A DNA stretch of 64,000 bases from Pseudochryseolinea flava. GTDB taxonomy: Bacteria; Bacteroidota; Bacteroidia; Cytophagales; Cyclobacteriaceae. Shown here piece by piece: positions 45,046-55,452 of this stretch (its first letter is position 1; the number at the start of each line of letters is the position of its first letter). The position numbers and the translations under genes were made by a program. The DNA is taken from positions 186,001 through 250,000 of the forward strand of contig NZ_QMFY01000001.1 in the NCBI RefSeq assembly GCF_003286915.1, written 5' to 3'. A model generated the notes under the pieces. It worked only from the letters and a program-made list of their open reading frames with translations. It had not been told where the DNA came from and did not search any database.

Positions 45046-46551
45046 TTATTTCTTATCTACCGCCAATCTCGCATCTCTGTTTGCAACTTCCCATGCTGTA
45101 TAGAATACGGCTTGAGCGCGTTTTGACAAAAGATCGAATTCGATTTTAGAAACTTCATCCGAAGGCTTGTGATAATCTTCGTGAATTCCATCGAAGTAGA
45201 ATACGATCGGAATGTTGTTCTTGGCGAAGTTCCAATGATCAGAACGATAGTACAATCTCTCCGGGTGATTTTGATCGTTGTAGGTGTAATCAAAAATCAA
45301 GTTCGTGTAAGTCTTGTTCTGATTCTCGTTGATATTATGAAGCTCAGTAGAAAGCTTATCTGATCCAATCACATACACATAGGGAGCAGAATCTTTGTGC
45401 TGAGGGTCTCTTCTACCAACCATGTCGATGTTTAAATCAACAACCGTATTGGCCAATGGAAATACAGGATGTTGGGTATAGTAGTCTGATCCTAGCAAAC
45501 CTTTTTCTTCACCTGTTACAGTCATGAAAAGAATGCTGCGGCGTGGACCTTTACCATCTTTCTTCGCGGCTGCAAAAACCTTCGCAAGTTGAAGTACCGA
45601 TACTGTTCCTGATCCATCATCATCAGCACCGTTGTTGATCAAGTCACCTTCTCCAGATGGCTTTTTGCCGATGTGATCGTAGTGCGCAGTGATTACAACG
45701 AGTTCATCTTTCTTGTCTGTTCCTTCCATGTAACCAAGTACGTTATCAGACTTCAATACTTTCACGTCAAGTGCAGTCTTGTAGCTGATCGTTGCAGGTT
45801 TGAACTTCTTCAATCCGTTTTTAGCAGCATCTTCAGCAGCGAGTGCTGTTAGTTTTTCAATTTTTGTATTGAAGATTTTTGCTGTTGCATCCGGTGAAAG
45901 GAAAAATACACCAGCGCTTTTTGCCGCACCAGGTTCCGGCTTGTTTACCGACATTGTACCGCCGCTGAGATACTCTTTAAATTGTCCGAGCAATTCATCG
46001 AACTCTTGACGATTCGGATTATAGAAAAACGCAATTTTAGCTTTACGCTCGCGTGCAATTTCAAGTGGCTTGCGGAAATTTTCATCGCTGGCGATTTGAA
46101 TCACCACTGCTTTTCCTTCAACATTCAACTGATCGAAATCCTCTTTACGGCCACGGCCAGCAAATACAATTGGAAGCGTTTGTTCTCCACCACTGTCGGC
46201 ATTTCCGTAATAAACTACTTCACTAAAGTTTGCCCATTTGTTTTGGCCAGCTTTGATATAAATATCTCCGGGGATACTGGTGTAAAGTTCAACTGGCTGA
46301 TAGTAGCTGCCATCAACAGGTCCAGTCAATCCGAGTTCTTCGAAATGCGCGCGAATGAAAGCGGCAGCCATCTTCTGGCCACGTTTTCCGGTCTCACGAC
46401 CTTCTAGCGCATCAGACGCCAAAATGGACAGATTTGCTTTTAGATCTTCGGGGGTAATCTGGTCACCGTACTTTTTGGCAACCGGGTCCTGTGCCTGGAG
46501 CGCAAAACTCGTTAGCGTTCCTGCCAGCACCATCATCTTGAATTTATTCAT
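45046..46551 (-). CDS. Exported M28-family metallopeptidase
   Basis: 501 residues. Signal peptide (ends ALQAQ). The M28 zinc aminopeptidase core is interrupted by a PA-like insert (about 110-260, with GKAVVIQIASDENF). Likely zinc ligands and catalytic residues: His in ITAHYDHIG, Asp in NGADDDGSGT, Glu-Glu in TGEEKGLLGSDYY, Asp in LNIDMVGR and His in YRSDHWNF. Such enzymes release N-terminal residues in the periplasm or outside the cell. Single gene; its stop abuts the octamer array. Confidence 0.9.
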   Translation of the reverse strand: MNKFKMMVLAGTLTSFALQAQDPVAKKYGDQITPEDLKANLSILASDALEGRETGKRGQKMAAAFIRAHFEELGLTGPVDGSYYQPVELYTSIPGDIYIKAGQNKWANFSEVVYYGNADSGGEQTLPIVFAGRGRKEDFDQLNVEGKAVVIQIASDENFRKPLEIARERKAKIAFFYNPNRQEFDELLGQFKEYLSGGTMSVNKPEPGAAKSAGVFFLSPDATAKIFNTKIEKLTALAAEDAAKNGLKKFKPATISYKTALDVKVLKSDNVLGYMEGTDKKDELVVITAHYDHIGKKPSGEGDLINNGADDDGSGTVSVLQLAKVFAAAKKDGKGPRRSILFMTVTGEEKGLLGSDYYTQHPVFPLANTVVDLNIDMVGRRDPQHKDSAPYVYVIGSDKLSTELHNINENQNKTYTNLIFDYTYNDQNHPERLYYRSDHWNFAKNNIPIVFYFDGIHEDYHKPSDEVSKIEFDLLSKRAQAVFYTAWEVANRDARLAVDKK

Positions 46552-46714
46552 CGATTAATGAGTTAAATGTTAACGGCGAATATGTGGAGGATTTTTCAAT
46601 TTTGTAACACCCTCCACACGGCACTTTTGCTTTTTTATAATGGCGGTCATTCAATTGTTTTGCGTAAGCGAGACTTTTCTATGGGCGGTCGACGGATAGC
46701 ATTCAACTATATAT

Positions 46715-46746
46715 TACCTTTGTGCCCTTACAGCCGTTTGGGGCTG
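46715..46746 (+). promoter_or_regulatory. Putative gcvP promoter box and leader hairpin
   Basis: TACCTTTG (46715-46722) fits TAnnTTTG, 62 nt before the gcvP ATG. In the predicted leader, CAGCC (46731-46735) and GGCTG (46742-46746) form a small hairpin. I do not see the conserved core of a glycine riboswitch. Confidence 0.45.
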
Positions 46747-46784
46747 GAGGTAACATATAAACATTTGATAATCACAATTATAAG

Positions 46785-49667
46785 ATGAATATTGATTCAC
46801 AGTACACCGAAAAATTTGAAAGTCGTCACATCGGACCGGATGCGCAACAGACAGCAGAAATGTTATCTGTAATCAAAGCCAATTCAGTGGATGAACTAAT
46901 CGCGCAAACTGTACCTGCCAACATCCGTTTGAAAAAGGCACTACAACTCCCTGCCGCAAAATCTGAATTCCAATTCCTCCAAGACTTCAAAAAAACGGCT
47001 TCTAAAAATAAAATCTACAAGTCTTTTATCGGTACTGGATACTATAACACAATCACACCGGGCGTAATTCTCCGTAATATTTTAGAGAATCCAGGATGGT
47101 ACACAGCATACACGCCATACCAAGCAGAAATTGCCCAAGGACGACTTGAGGCATTGATCAACTATCAAACATTAATCATCGACCTTACCGGCATGCAAAT
47201 CGCCAATGCGTCCCTCCTCGACGAGGCTACCGCTGCCGCAGAGTCTTTGCATCTTCTCTACGCTTCTAAAAAATCTTCTAAGAAAGACGCCCATAAATTC
47301 TTCGTCGATCAAAATACATTCCCACAAACCATCGATGTATTAAGAACACGCTCTACGCCTATTGGTGTTGAGCTGGTGGTTGGTGATTTAAAATCATTAG
47401 ATCTCGCTGATGCAAACTTGTTCGGTGTATTTGTTCAGAACCCGGATAACAACGGCGCGATCCACGACCATACAAACTTGATTGCTGCAGCACATGAGAA
47501 AGATATTTTTGTAGTCGTCGCTGCAGACATCATGAGCATGGTGTTGGTTAAATCTCCAGGAGAGATGGGCGCCGATGTTGTTGTCGGATCGTCACAACGT
47601 TTTGGTGTTCCAATGGGCTTCGGTGGTCCTCACGCAGCCTTCTTTGCAACAAAAGATGAGTTCAAGCGTCAAATGCCAGGACGAATCATTGGTGCGTCGA
47701 TCGATGCCTCAGGAAATCCAGGCTACCGCATGGCACTCCAAACACGTGAACAACACATCCGTCGTGAAAAAGCGACGTCGAATATTTGTACTGCCCAAGT
47801 GCTCCTCTCCGTTATGGCAGGTATGTACGCGGTGTATCACGGCGCTGATGGCCTCAAAAAGATCGCAGGACGAATTCATGGCCTCGCCCATACACTCGAT
47901 GCTGGTTTGAAAACCCTTGGCATCAAACAAGTAAATGAGTTCTTCTTCGATACACTCAAGGTTGACGTTGCTGATACGAAGGCTGTGCTCGCAGAAGCTG
48001 CAAAACAGCAAGTGAACTTCCGTGCATTCGACGACAACCATATCGGAATCTCCATCGATGAAACAACCACGGCAGATGACATTAACATCGTGCTGGCGAT
48101 CATTGCCAATGCTTCCGGTAAAAAAGCGGCTGCCGTTTCTGCTAATGGAAAACAATTGAACTGGCCTGCATCGCTCATTCGCAAGTCGACTTTCTTAACA
48201 CATCCAGTATTTAACACGCATCATTCAGAGCACGAAATGCTGCGTTACATTAAGCGTCTCGAGAACAAAGATCTTTCAATGGTACATTCCATGATTTCTT
48301 TGGGATCGTGTACGATGAAGCTCAACGCAACAGCAGAGATGATTCCTGTTACGTGGCCGGAACTCGGTGGCATTCACCCGTTCGCGCCAGTAGACCAAAC
48401 GTTAGGTTACCAGGAAATGATCACGCAGCTAGAAGATTGGTTAAAAGAAATCACAGGCTTCACAGGTGTATCGCTTCAACCAAACAGTGGTGCTCAAGGC
48501 GAATATGCCGGCTTGATGGTTATTCGCGCATATCACCAAGATCGCGGCGATGATCATAGAACGATATCGCTTATTCCTGCATCTGCGCACGGCACAAATC
48601 CAGCAAGTGCAGTAATGGCTGGTATGGATGTCGTTGTCGTGAAATCTGATGAAGAAGGTAAAATTGACGTTGCCGATCTCAAAGCCAAGGCAGAACAATA
48701 CAAAGACAAGCTTTCTTGTTTGATGGTAACCTATCCATCGACACACGGCGTATTCGAAGAATCAATCGTAGAAATTTGTGAGATCATTCATCAGAATGGT
48801 GGATTGGTTTATATGGACGGCGCCAATATGAATGCGCAAGTCGGATTAACATCACCAGCAAACATTGGTGCTGACGTTTGTCACTTAAATCTTCATAAAA
48901 CATTTTGTATTCCGCACGGTGGTGGTGGTCCTGGTATGGGCCCAATCTGTTGCAACGACAAATTGAAACCATACTTACCAGGACATGCTGTTGTAAAAAC
49001 CGGTGGTGATAAATTCATCCACGCAGTTTCTGCAGCACCATGGGGTAGCGCAAGTATTCTAGCGATCTCTTATGCTTACATTGCTATGATGGGCGGCGAT
49101 GGATTAACAAACGCGACCAAGTATGCGATCTTGAATGCAAACTACATCAAAGAGAAACTAGCGGGACATTACAAGATCCTTTATACCGGATCAAAAGGTC
49201 GTTGCGCACACGAGATGATTGTGGATTGCCGCGACTTTAAGAAAGCCGGAATTGAAGTTGAAGATATCGCAAAACGTTTAATGGACTATGGCTTCCATGC
49301 ACCAACTGTATCATTTCCAGTAGCCGGTACGTTGATGATCGAGCCGACAGAAAGCGAACCAAAAGAAGAACTCGATCGCTTCATTGAAGCACTGATTGAA
49401 ATCAGAAATGAGATCCGTGAAGTAGAAGAAGGTAAGGCTGATAAAGCAATTAACGTATTGAAGAATGCGCCACACACAGCGGCTGTCATTACAGCCGACG
49501 AATGGACTCTTCCTTATACAAGGTCAAAGGCTGCGTATCCACTTCCATTTGTGAAAGAAGCGAAATTCTGGCCAAGCGTGAGTCGCGTCGACAATGCGTA
49601 TGGTGACAGAAATCTGGTTTGCAGTTGTCTCCCACTTGACGTCTACGAAAAGGAGCTTACCGCTTAA
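46785..49667 (+). CDS. gcvP: Glycine dehydrogenase (decarboxylating), P protein
   Basis: 960-residue single-chain P protein of the glycine cleavage system. It decarboxylates glycine and passes the aminomethyl group to lipoyl-GcvH. The N-terminal half is the catalytically inactive homologous domain; the C-terminal half carries the PLP lysine Lys705 in [20 protein letters not shown]. Other blocks: [30 protein letters not shown] and [10 protein letters not shown]. Length is typical. gcvH and lipA are nearby; gcvT (aminomethyltransferase) is not in the window. The C-terminus coincides with a terminator. Confidence 0.97.
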   Translation: MNIDSQYTEKFESRHIGPDAQQTAEMLSVIKANSVDELIAQTVPANIRLKKALQLPAAKSEFQFLQDFKKTASKNKIYKSFIGTGYYNTITPGVILRNILENPGWYTAYTPYQAEIAQGRLEALINYQTLIIDLTGMQIANASLLDEATAAAESLHLLYASKKSSKKDAHKFFVDQNTFPQTIDVLRTRSTPIGVELVVGDLKSLDLADANLFGVFVQNPDNNGAIHDHTNLIAAAHEKDIFVVVAADIMSMVLVKSPGEMGADVVVGSSQRFGVPMGFGGPHAAFFATKDEFKRQMPGRIIGASIDASGNPGYRMALQTREQHIRREKATSNICTAQVLLSVMAGMYAVYHGADGLKKIAGRIHGLAHTLDAGLKTLGIKQVNEFFFDTLKVDVADTKAVLAEAAKQQVNFRAFDDNHIGISIDETTTADDINIVLAIIANASGKKAAAVSANGKQLNWPASLIRKSTFLTHPVFNTHHSEHEMLRYIKRLENKDLSMVHSMISLGSCTMKLNATAEMIPVTWPELGGIHPFAPVDQTLGYQEMITQLEDWLKEITGFTGVSLQPNSGAQGEYAGLMVIRAYHQDRGDDHRTISLIPASAHGTNPASAVMAGMDVVVVKSDEEGKIDVADLKAKAEQYKDKLSCLMVTYPSTHGVFEESIVEICEIIHQNGGLVYMDGANMNAQVGLTSPANIGADVCHLNLHKTFCIPHGGGGPGMGPICCNDKLKPYLPGHAVVKTGGDKFIHAVSAAPWGSASILAISYAYIAMMGGDGLTNATKYAILNANYIKEKLAGHYKILYTGSKGRCAHEMIVDCRDFKKAGIEVEDIAKRLMDYGFHAPTVSFPVAGTLMIEPTESEPKEELDRFIEALIEIRNEIREVEEGKADKAINVLKNAPHTAAVITADEWTLPYTRSKAAYPLPFVKEAKFWPSVSRVDNAYGDRNLVCSCLPLDVYEKELTA

Positions 49668-49678
49668 ACAATATCAGA

Positions 49679-49706
49679 ATGAGCAGCATCCCTGCTCATT
49701 CTTTTT
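49679..49706 (+). terminator. Intrinsic terminator of gcvP
   Basis: 8-bp stem ATGAGCAG/CTGCTCAT (49679-49686, 49692-49699), then a run of seven T. It lies inside the upstream extension of the next reading frame, which argues for that gene starting at 49751. Confidence 0.9.
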
Positions 49707-49750
49707 TTAAGGCACTATGTTTGTTTGATCATTCAAGAAATCGATTTGTG

Positions 49751-50209
49751 ATGAAAACTTTGAGGATACTTATTTTGATTTTATTTCCGATTGTAGGATT
49801 TGCGCAGAAAAGCACATACAAAGGATTCCCTTCACTGATTTGGCCCAAGCTTTACGACATCACCTTCGTGAAAGCGACGGATGATCTTGGTGAATTTGAC
49901 AAACCTGTTTTCACCGACAAAGTGAAGGCATTAAATGGAAAGTTAATCACACTTCCGGGATATATGGTTCCATTTGAGAATGGCATCAAAGGCGCGCATT
50001 TTATGTTTTCATCGATGCCGCTAAATGCATGTTTCTTTTGCGGCGTAGGCGGTCCTGAAACTGTTGTCGAAGTATTCAGTAAGGAAGTCGTTACCTATAC
50101 CGAAAAACCGATTGAGATAAAAGGTATTCTTCGACTGAATGAAAAGGATCCTGAAAAGATGATTTACGTGATTGAAGGCGCGGAAATCATGGGAGAAGCA
50201 GGCTTTTAA
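49751..50209 (+). CDS. Small exported protein with CxxC motif (DUF3299-like)
   Basis: 152 residues from the ATG at 49751 (signal peptide MKTLRILILILFPIVGFAQ). An earlier in-frame ATG at 49679 is part of the gcvP terminator and was rejected. The mature protein has GYMVPFENGIKGAHFMF followed by ACFFCGVGGPETVVEVF, a pattern I associate with DUF3299-type periplasmic proteins. CFFC could bind metal or form a disulfide. Function unknown. Confidence 0.7.
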   Translation: MKTLRILILILFPIVGFAQKSTYKGFPSLIWPKLYDITFVKATDDLGEFDKPVFTDKVKALNGKLITLPGYMVPFENGIKGAHFMFSSMPLNACFFCGVGGPETVVEVFSKEVVTYTEKPIEIKGILRLNEKDPEKMIYVIEGAEIMGEAGF

Positions 50210-50227
50210 TAAGCACGAGTGCCGCTG

Positions 50228-50235
50228 TAATTTTG
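50228..50235 (+). promoter_or_regulatory. Putative -7 box
   Basis: TAATTTTG fits TAnnTTTG, 36 nt before the ATG at 50272. Confidence 0.4.
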
Positions 50236-50271
50236 ATGCGTTTTTTTCTACCAATTCGCAAATTCAGGCAC

Positions 50272-51102
50272 ATGAAAAATCTAATCTCTACCGCATTACT
50301 CCTGGGCTTGGTGGTGCTGGTTCGCGCGCAAGAATTCGAAGACAAAAACCTTCAGTCACTCGTCGAAACAGAGATTGATTTCGCGACACTCGCAAAAAAG
50401 AAAAACAATCGAGAGGCTTTCCTAGCCAACGTCGATCAGCAGTCAATCACGCTAAGTGAAAAAATTCAATCAACAAAAAGCAATTGGGAGAATACACCTG
50501 TAGATTCAATGTGGTTGAATTGGTATCCCTCGTTCGCCGATATTTCGATCCGGGGCGACATGGGATACACGTATGGTCCTTGGAGCGGGCATCCTTCAAA
50601 AACATCCGCTGCGCAGTTCGGCGGGCACTATGTAACCATCTGGAAAAAACAATCTGACGGTGCATGGAAAATAGCGATCGATGCCGGTATCAATTACGAA
50701 ACATTTGCGCTAGTATCAACACATCCAGTAAAGACCACGAACTTAGAATCAAAATCACGCGCGAAAACAGTTAACGCAAAAAAGGAACTTCTCGAAACGG
50801 ATATCGCATTACAAAAATCTCTCAAGCGAGATGGAGCTAAAGCATATCAATCTGTGATTTCTACCGAGATCAAATTTTTCCGACAAAATCACGCGCCGTT
50901 CACAGTTATAGACGTAGAGAAAATTGGCACTATCGGAACTGTAGGCCAACACGCGTGTGACGTATCTAGCGCTGGCGATTTTGGCTACACGTATGGCTTG
51001 CACGAAATACAAACCGGCCCTACTAACGCTCGAACATTCCTTCGCATTTGGAAAAAACAAGATGGCAAAACTTGGAAGCTTGTCTTCGATGCGGCATTCT
51101 AA
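50272..51102 (+). CDS. Exported protein with duplicated NTF2/SnoaL-like domain
   Basis: 276 residues. Signal peptide to about residue 20 (ends VRAQ). The mature part contains two copies of a cone-like module: the first ends GYTYGPW...YVTIWKKQSDGAWKIAIDAG and the second DFGYTYGLHE...FLRIWKKQDGKTWKLVFDAAF. The motif YTYG...WKKQ.G.WK is kept in both. This is the DUF4440 / SnoaL-like fold, which includes enzymes and ligand-binding proteins; no catalytic residues can be pinned down. I chose the ATG at 50272 because the signal peptide begins there and the -7 box lies just upstream. Confidence 0.72.
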   Translation: MKNLISTALLLGLVVLVRAQEFEDKNLQSLVETEIDFATLAKKKNNREAFLANVDQQSITLSEKIQSTKSNWENTPVDSMWLNWYPSFADISIRGDMGYTYGPWSGHPSKTSAAQFGGHYVTIWKKQSDGAWKIAIDAGINYETFALVSTHPVKTTNLESKSRAKTVNAKKELLETDIALQKSLKRDGAKAYQSVISTEIKFFRQNHAPFTVIDVEKIGTIGTVGQHACDVSSAGDFGYTYGLHEIQTGPTNARTFLRIWKKQDGKTWKLVFDAAF

Positions 51103-51180
51103 ATTCGTGACAGTTCCCTGCAATTATTCCCTGTGAACTATCCACTAATTTTCCGACCTTAGGGCAATAACGCATTAACC

Positions 51181-52092
51181 ATGGCATTCCTTTTCGAATC
51201 ATTTGAAGGGTGGAAAGAGTATTGTATTAAGCATCAACGAACACTTGAGCAAGTTGTTCTCGAATACGAGCAGCAACAAAAGGGACGAACACCCGAGGAA
51301 ACACTTTCAGGATTACAAAAAGCTTGGGATGTTATGAAGGATGCTGTTCATACAGGACTTGAGGAAGATATGACGTCGCGTTCCGGAATGATTAACAACG
51401 GCGCTAAGAAAGTTTACCGCTATCCAAAACCTGTACTTTCAAAAGAATTTCAACAGCTCATCTCGCGTGCGTTAGCGGCAAAAGAAGTGAACTCATGTAT
51501 GGGCCGCGTAGTGGCCGCGCCAACGGCTGGCGCAAGTGGTATTATGCCGGGTGTACTCTACACGCTGCAAGAAATACATCACCTCGGTGATAAAAAAATA
51601 ATAGATGCGATGTTAGTGGCCGCTGGCATTGCGTTGATCATGGAACAGAAGGCTTCTATTTCCGGCGCCGTAGGAGGATGCCAAGCGGAGACAGGAACTG
51701 CCGCTGCCATGGGCGCAGGCGCGATTGTGTTTTGCTTAGACGGAAATATTGATCAAGTTTTTAATGCTGTAGCCATTACCGTTCAATGTATGCTTGGACT
51801 CGTCTGCGACCCGGTTGCAGGGCTTGTTGAAGTACCTTGTGTGGTACGCAATGCAAGTGCCGCTGCTATTGCTAATAGCTCTGCACAAATAGCGTTAGCC
51901 GATGTCAGCAGCGTTATCCCCGTGGATGAAGTAATTGAAGCAATGGGCGAAATTGGGGCGAGCATGGAGACGCGCTATAAAGAGACAGCACTCGGCGGAC
52001 TCGCAGCAACCAAGACAGGGAAAGCAATCGCAAAAAAGGTTTTAATTCATGATATCGAAATCTTACCCAACGAAGAAAATACATCCGCTTAA
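51181..52092 (+). CDS. sdaAA: L-serine ammonia-lyase, iron-sulfur dependent, alpha subunit
   Basis: 303 residues, the alpha (catalytic) chain of the two-subunit [4Fe-4S] serine dehydratase that converts serine to pyruvate and ammonia. Signature blocks: SSCMG-like NSCMGRVVAAPTAGASG, GAVGGCQAETGTAAAMGAG and CDPVAGLVEVPCVVRNA, supplying the cluster cysteines. The beta subunit is not next to it and must be elsewhere. Its position after gcvP fits glycine/serine catabolism. Confidence 0.9.
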   Translation: MAFLFESFEGWKEYCIKHQRTLEQVVLEYEQQQKGRTPEETLSGLQKAWDVMKDAVHTGLEEDMTSRSGMINNGAKKVYRYPKPVLSKEFQQLISRALAAKEVNSCMGRVVAAPTAGASGIMPGVLYTLQEIHHLGDKKIIDAMLVAAGIALIMEQKASISGAVGGCQAETGTAAAMGAGAIVFCLDGNIDQVFNAVAITVQCMLGLVCDPVAGLVEVPCVVRNASAAAIANSSAQIALADVSSVIPVDEVIEAMGEIGASMETRYKETALGGLAATKTGKAIAKKVLIHDIEILPNEENTSA

Positions 52093-52115
52093 ATAACAGT
52101 TGTCACAAGTCGACC

Positions 52116-54482
52116 ATGCTCCAAAACTTTATCAAAATCGCGATGCGCATTTTTTTGCGCCAAAAATTTTATTCATTTATCAATACCTTCGGTCTCGCCA
52201 CAGGGTTGGTTTGCACGCTGTTTATCTCACTCTGGATCTACGATGAATATCGAAAAAACAAATTCCATGACGATGTTGACAATATTTATCAGATCGTTAG
52301 CAATGTAAAGTTAGATGGCCGCATCGTAACATGGGGCACGACACCTGGGCCGCTCGCCGATGAAATCCGTCTCAATATTCCTGGTATTGATCATGCCGCA
52401 CGGACAGCAAACTATGGACAGTTGCTCATTCAATCGGAAGAGAAAGATTTTTTAGAAAACGGATTATTTGCCGATCCCGAATTCCTGGAGATCATGAGCT
52501 TTTCGTTGGTACAAGGCGACGATAAAAATCCACTTCCCAATCAGAATGCCATTGTTATCAGCACGCGTCTAGCAAAAAAACTTTTTGGTGATGAATCCGC
52601 CTTGGGTAAAGTGATCCGTGTCAATCAACAGTTCGATCAAAAAATCACTGCCGTTGTAGACGACCATGCCAACGAATCATCAATTTCATTCGACTTCCTC
52701 ATGCACGTTGATCTATACAAAAAATTTAGAAATCCGGATTGGGGTAATTTCGAATATGATCTCTTTCTAAAACTGGCACCCAAAACTGACCATCGCGCAG
52801 TGATCGATAAAATTAACGCCCATGTCGCGCATGTTGCTGGAAAAGATGAAGACGATTATAAATCGGGAGATATTTCATTCTACATGCAACCATTCAACAA
52901 CCGGTACCTATATGGAACTTTTGAGAATGGCATGCCTACCGGTGGAAGAATCGACTACATCAAGATTTTTGCATTCGTTGCAATCTTCATTCTCCTTATT
53001 GCGAGCATTAACTTCACGAACATGGCAACGGCACGCGCTGCTAATCGAAGTAAAGAAGTAGGCATTAGAAAAACAGCAGGCGCCGTGCGTTTCGGACTCA
53101 TCTCGCAATTCATTTTAGAGTCGATACTCATCAGCGCTATCGCATTAATATTTGCATTGATTGTTGTTCAACTACTGTTGCCGATGTTCAACATGTTGGT
53201 CTCCAAAAATATTGTACTCCCATTTGATAGCGTTGCGTTCGTACTATCGCTGATTGCAGTTGTGATCGCCACAGGGGTATTAGCCGGAAGTTATCCTGCA
53301 TTCTTTCTATCTGCATTCAGTGCAGCTCGCGTGCTGAAAGGAAATACAACGGCTAACCTAAGTGGCAGCAGACTACGCAAGTGGCTCGTAATTTTGCAAT
53401 TCAGTCTAACGGTTATTCTCATTGCGAGCGCCCTGGTAATCTCTTCTCAAGTCGAATTCATTTACAATAGAAATCTTGGCTACAGCCGAGAATCTATTCT
53501 CGCATTTGATGGCCGGGCCATTGATCGTGACTTTGAAGCGTTCAAAAACGAAGCGTTAAAAAATCCAAATATCAAAACCGTCACCCGCGCAAGCGAAGTG
53601 CTGGTGCAAGTAAATAATCAAAACGGAAGTGTTCGCTGGCCCGGCAAACCGGAAAACACCCGCCAACTTTTCCGAACGGTGGTGGCTGACTATGATTTTA
53701 TCGAAACGATGGGATTGCAAATAAAGGAAGGGCGATCGTTCTCAAAACAATACCACGATACCGCCAGTTTTATCCTTACACAAACCGCGGTTGACGTGAT
53801 GGGGCTTCAACATCCAATCGGCACACAACTATCGCAATGGGGCACACAAGGAACGGTTGTTGGTGTGATTGAAGATTTTCACAGTCGATCGGTGCTTGAG
53901 GAAATTGATCCCATCATTATCATGAGCAAACACCGCGAAGTCAGCGTCGAAATAATCCATGTCGCATTCAATCCTGGCGCTTCCGAAAATGTTCTTCAAA
54001 CGTTGGAATCCCTTTATAAAAAAGCGAATCCAGCATATCCATTTGATTACTCATTTTTGGATGATCGATTCGATAAACTTTATCAAAACGAAAAAGTAAC
54101 ATCATCGCTAGCGCTCGCCTTTACATTCATGGCCATTATCATCTCTGGGCTTGGCATGTTGGGGCTCGCTGCATACACGGCCGAACGCAAGCGGAAAGAA
54201 ATTTCTATTCGTAAATCACTGGGAGCATCGGTGACTGGTATCGTCTCTTCAATGTCGATTGACTTTGTAAAGCTTAGTTTCGTTGCCACACTGATAGGAT
54301 GTCCGATTGCCTACTTTTTGATGCAACATTTCTTGGCGGGATATGCCTATAGTACACCACTGAAGTGGACCGTCTTTTTGTATACCGCGATTTTTACCAT
54401 GATTATCACAGTGCTGACAGTTGTATTTCAAGTCACAAAAGCGGCTTTGATAAATCCGGTAGAAGCCCTGCGGAGCGAGTGA
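52116..54482 (+). CDS. FtsX/MacB-type ABC transporter permease
   Basis: 788-residue permease with two FtsX units. Residues about 1-40 form the first membrane helix and about 40-250 the periplasmic MacB-like domain; helices follow at about 285-305, 340-365 and 375-400. A second copy runs from about 425, with terminal helices at about 675-780, and ends NPVEALRSE. No ATP-binding subunit lies beside it, as is often so for this family in Bacteroidota. It lacks MacB cytosolic motifs. Probably a mechanotransmitter for export or lipoprotein processes; substrate unknown. Confidence 0.85.
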   Translation: MLQNFIKIAMRIFLRQKFYSFINTFGLATGLVCTLFISLWIYDEYRKNKFHDDVDNIYQIVSNVKLDGRIVTWGTTPGPLADEIRLNIPGIDHAARTANYGQLLIQSEEKDFLENGLFADPEFLEIMSFSLVQGDDKNPLPNQNAIVISTRLAKKLFGDESALGKVIRVNQQFDQKITAVVDDHANESSISFDFLMHVDLYKKFRNPDWGNFEYDLFLKLAPKTDHRAVIDKINAHVAHVAGKDEDDYKSGDISFYMQPFNNRYLYGTFENGMPTGGRIDYIKIFAFVAIFILLIASINFTNMATARAANRSKEVGIRKTAGAVRFGLISQFILESILISAIALIFALIVVQLLLPMFNMLVSKNIVLPFDSVAFVLSLIAVVIATGVLAGSYPAFFLSAFSAARVLKGNTTANLSGSRLRKWLVILQFSLTVILIASALVISSQVEFIYNRNLGYSRESILAFDGRAIDRDFEAFKNEALKNPNIKTVTRASEVLVQVNNQNGSVRWPGKPENTRQLFRTVVADYDFIETMGLQIKEGRSFSKQYHDTASFILTQTAVDVMGLQHPIGTQLSQWGTQGTVVGVIEDFHSRSVLEEIDPIIIMSKHREVSVEIIHVAFNPGASENVLQTLESLYKKANPAYPFDYSFLDDRFDKLYQNEKVTSSLALAFTFMAIIISGLGMLGLAAYTAERKRKEISIRKSLGASVTGIVSSMSIDFVKLSFVATLIGCPIAYFLMQHFLAGYAYSTPLKWTVFLYTAIFTMIITVLTVVFQVTKAALINPVEALRSE

Positions 54483-54492
54483 GATAAAGCAA

Positions 54493-54500
54493 TACCTTTG
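54493..54500 (+). promoter_or_regulatory. Putative -7 box of queG (leaderless geometry)
   Basis: TACCTTTG, identical to the rmuC box, and again exactly 4 nt before the start codon (ATG at 54505). I see no clear -33 partner. Confidence 0.45.
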
Positions 54501-54504
54501 TCAT

Positions 54505-55434
54505 ATGCATCTTGCTGCACGAACACAATTTATTAAGGAAACGGCAAAGTCGTTGGGCTTTAGTTTCTGCGGCATCTCAAAAGCAGAATTCCTGGACGAA
54601 GAAGCGCCCTTACTCGAACAATGGCTGCGCAAACAATACCAAGGAAAAATGCTGTATCTCGAAAATCATTTCGACAAGAGACTTGATCCTACATTGCTAG
54701 TGCCTGGTGCAAAATCCGTGGTGAGTCTGCTTTACAACTATGCGCCTGAAAAAGATATTGCTGCAGAAGGAGACTTTAAAATCGCCAAGTACGCGTACGG
54801 AGAAGATTATCATTTCGTCATCAAAGACAAACTGAAACATTTTCTCCATCTGCTCGAAGAAAAAATCGGTCATGTTGAAGGGAGAGCGTTTGTTGATTCG
54901 GCGCCGGTCATGGAACGCGCATGGGCCAAACGAAGTGGACTCGGATGGATTGGAAAAAACAGTTTGCTTCTCAATCGCGGCATGGGCAGTTTCTTTTTCA
55001 TCGCCGAACTCATCATCGACCTGGAACTTGACTACGATGGACCGATAAAAGATTATTGTGGTACCTGTACCGCATGCATGGATGCTTGTCCTACAGACGC
55101 CATTCCTCAACCTTATGTAGTCGATGGAAGCAAATGCATTTCCTATTTCACGATTGAACTTAAAGAAGAAATTCCTGCAGACGTCAAAGGAAAATTCGAA
55201 AACTGGATCTTCGGATGTGACATCTGTCAGGATGTATGCCCTTGGAATAGTTTCGCCAAGCCTCATCAGGAACAAAGATTTCAACCTTCCTCAACATTAC
55301 GAGAAATGAGTCCAGGAGATTGGCGAGAAATAACCGAAGAAGTTTTCAAGACACTTTTCAAGAATTCCCCGATTCAGCGAACGAAACTGACTGGTTTGAA
55401 ACGGAATATCAAGTTTGTGTCGGAATCAGGTTAA
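54505..55434 (+). CDS. queG: Epoxyqueuosine reductase
   Basis: 309-residue cobalamin and [4Fe-4S] enzyme that performs the last step of queuosine synthesis in tRNA. The N-terminal region has [13 protein letters not shown] and RRDP-like segments; two clusters of ferredoxin type follow: [16 protein letters not shown] and [15 protein letters not shown]-like tail is short, so the protein is at the short end of the family (about 310-380). The stop codon is part of a heptamer repeat shared with the convergent gene. Confidence 0.93.
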   Translation: MHLAARTQFIKETAKSLGFSFCGISKAEFLDEEAPLLEQWLRKQYQGKMLYLENHFDKRLDPTLLVPGAKSVVSLLYNYAPEKDIAAEGDFKIAKYAYGEDYHFVIKDKLKHFLHLLEEKIGHVEGRAFVDSAPVMERAWAKRSGLGWIGKNSLLLNRGMGSFFFIAELIIDLELDYDGPIKDYCGTCTACMDACPTDAIPQPYVVDGSKCISYFTIELKEEIPADVKGKFENWIFGCDICQDVCPWNSFAKPHQEQRFQPSSTLREMSPGDWREITEEVFKTLFKNSPIQRTKLTGLKRNIKFVSESG

Positions 55435-55452
55435 TCGTTAATCGTTAATCGT
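55431..55452. repeat. Heptamer tandem array (TTAATCG x3) shared by two convergent stops
   Basis: Three units of TTAATCG. The queG stop TAA (55432-55434) lies in the first unit, and on the other strand the stop of the convergent hypothetical gene (55453-55455) directly abuts the last. Same unit as the array after rmuC, 53 kb away. Confidence 0.93.

Noticed and set aside
46715-46784. Glycine riboswitch in the gcvP leader
   Set aside because: The leader is about 60 nt, too short for the aptamer, and only a 5-bp hairpin is seen; the conserved core is missing.
47709-48155. Antisense reading frame of 148 codons in gcvP
   Set aside because: It lies wholly opposite the well-conserved gcvP frame, has no recognisable domain, and is explained by codon bias of the real gene.
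49679-49750. Longer N-terminus for the small DUF3299-like protein
   Set aside because: The extension coincides with the gcvP terminator hairpin and T run and would mask the signal peptide.
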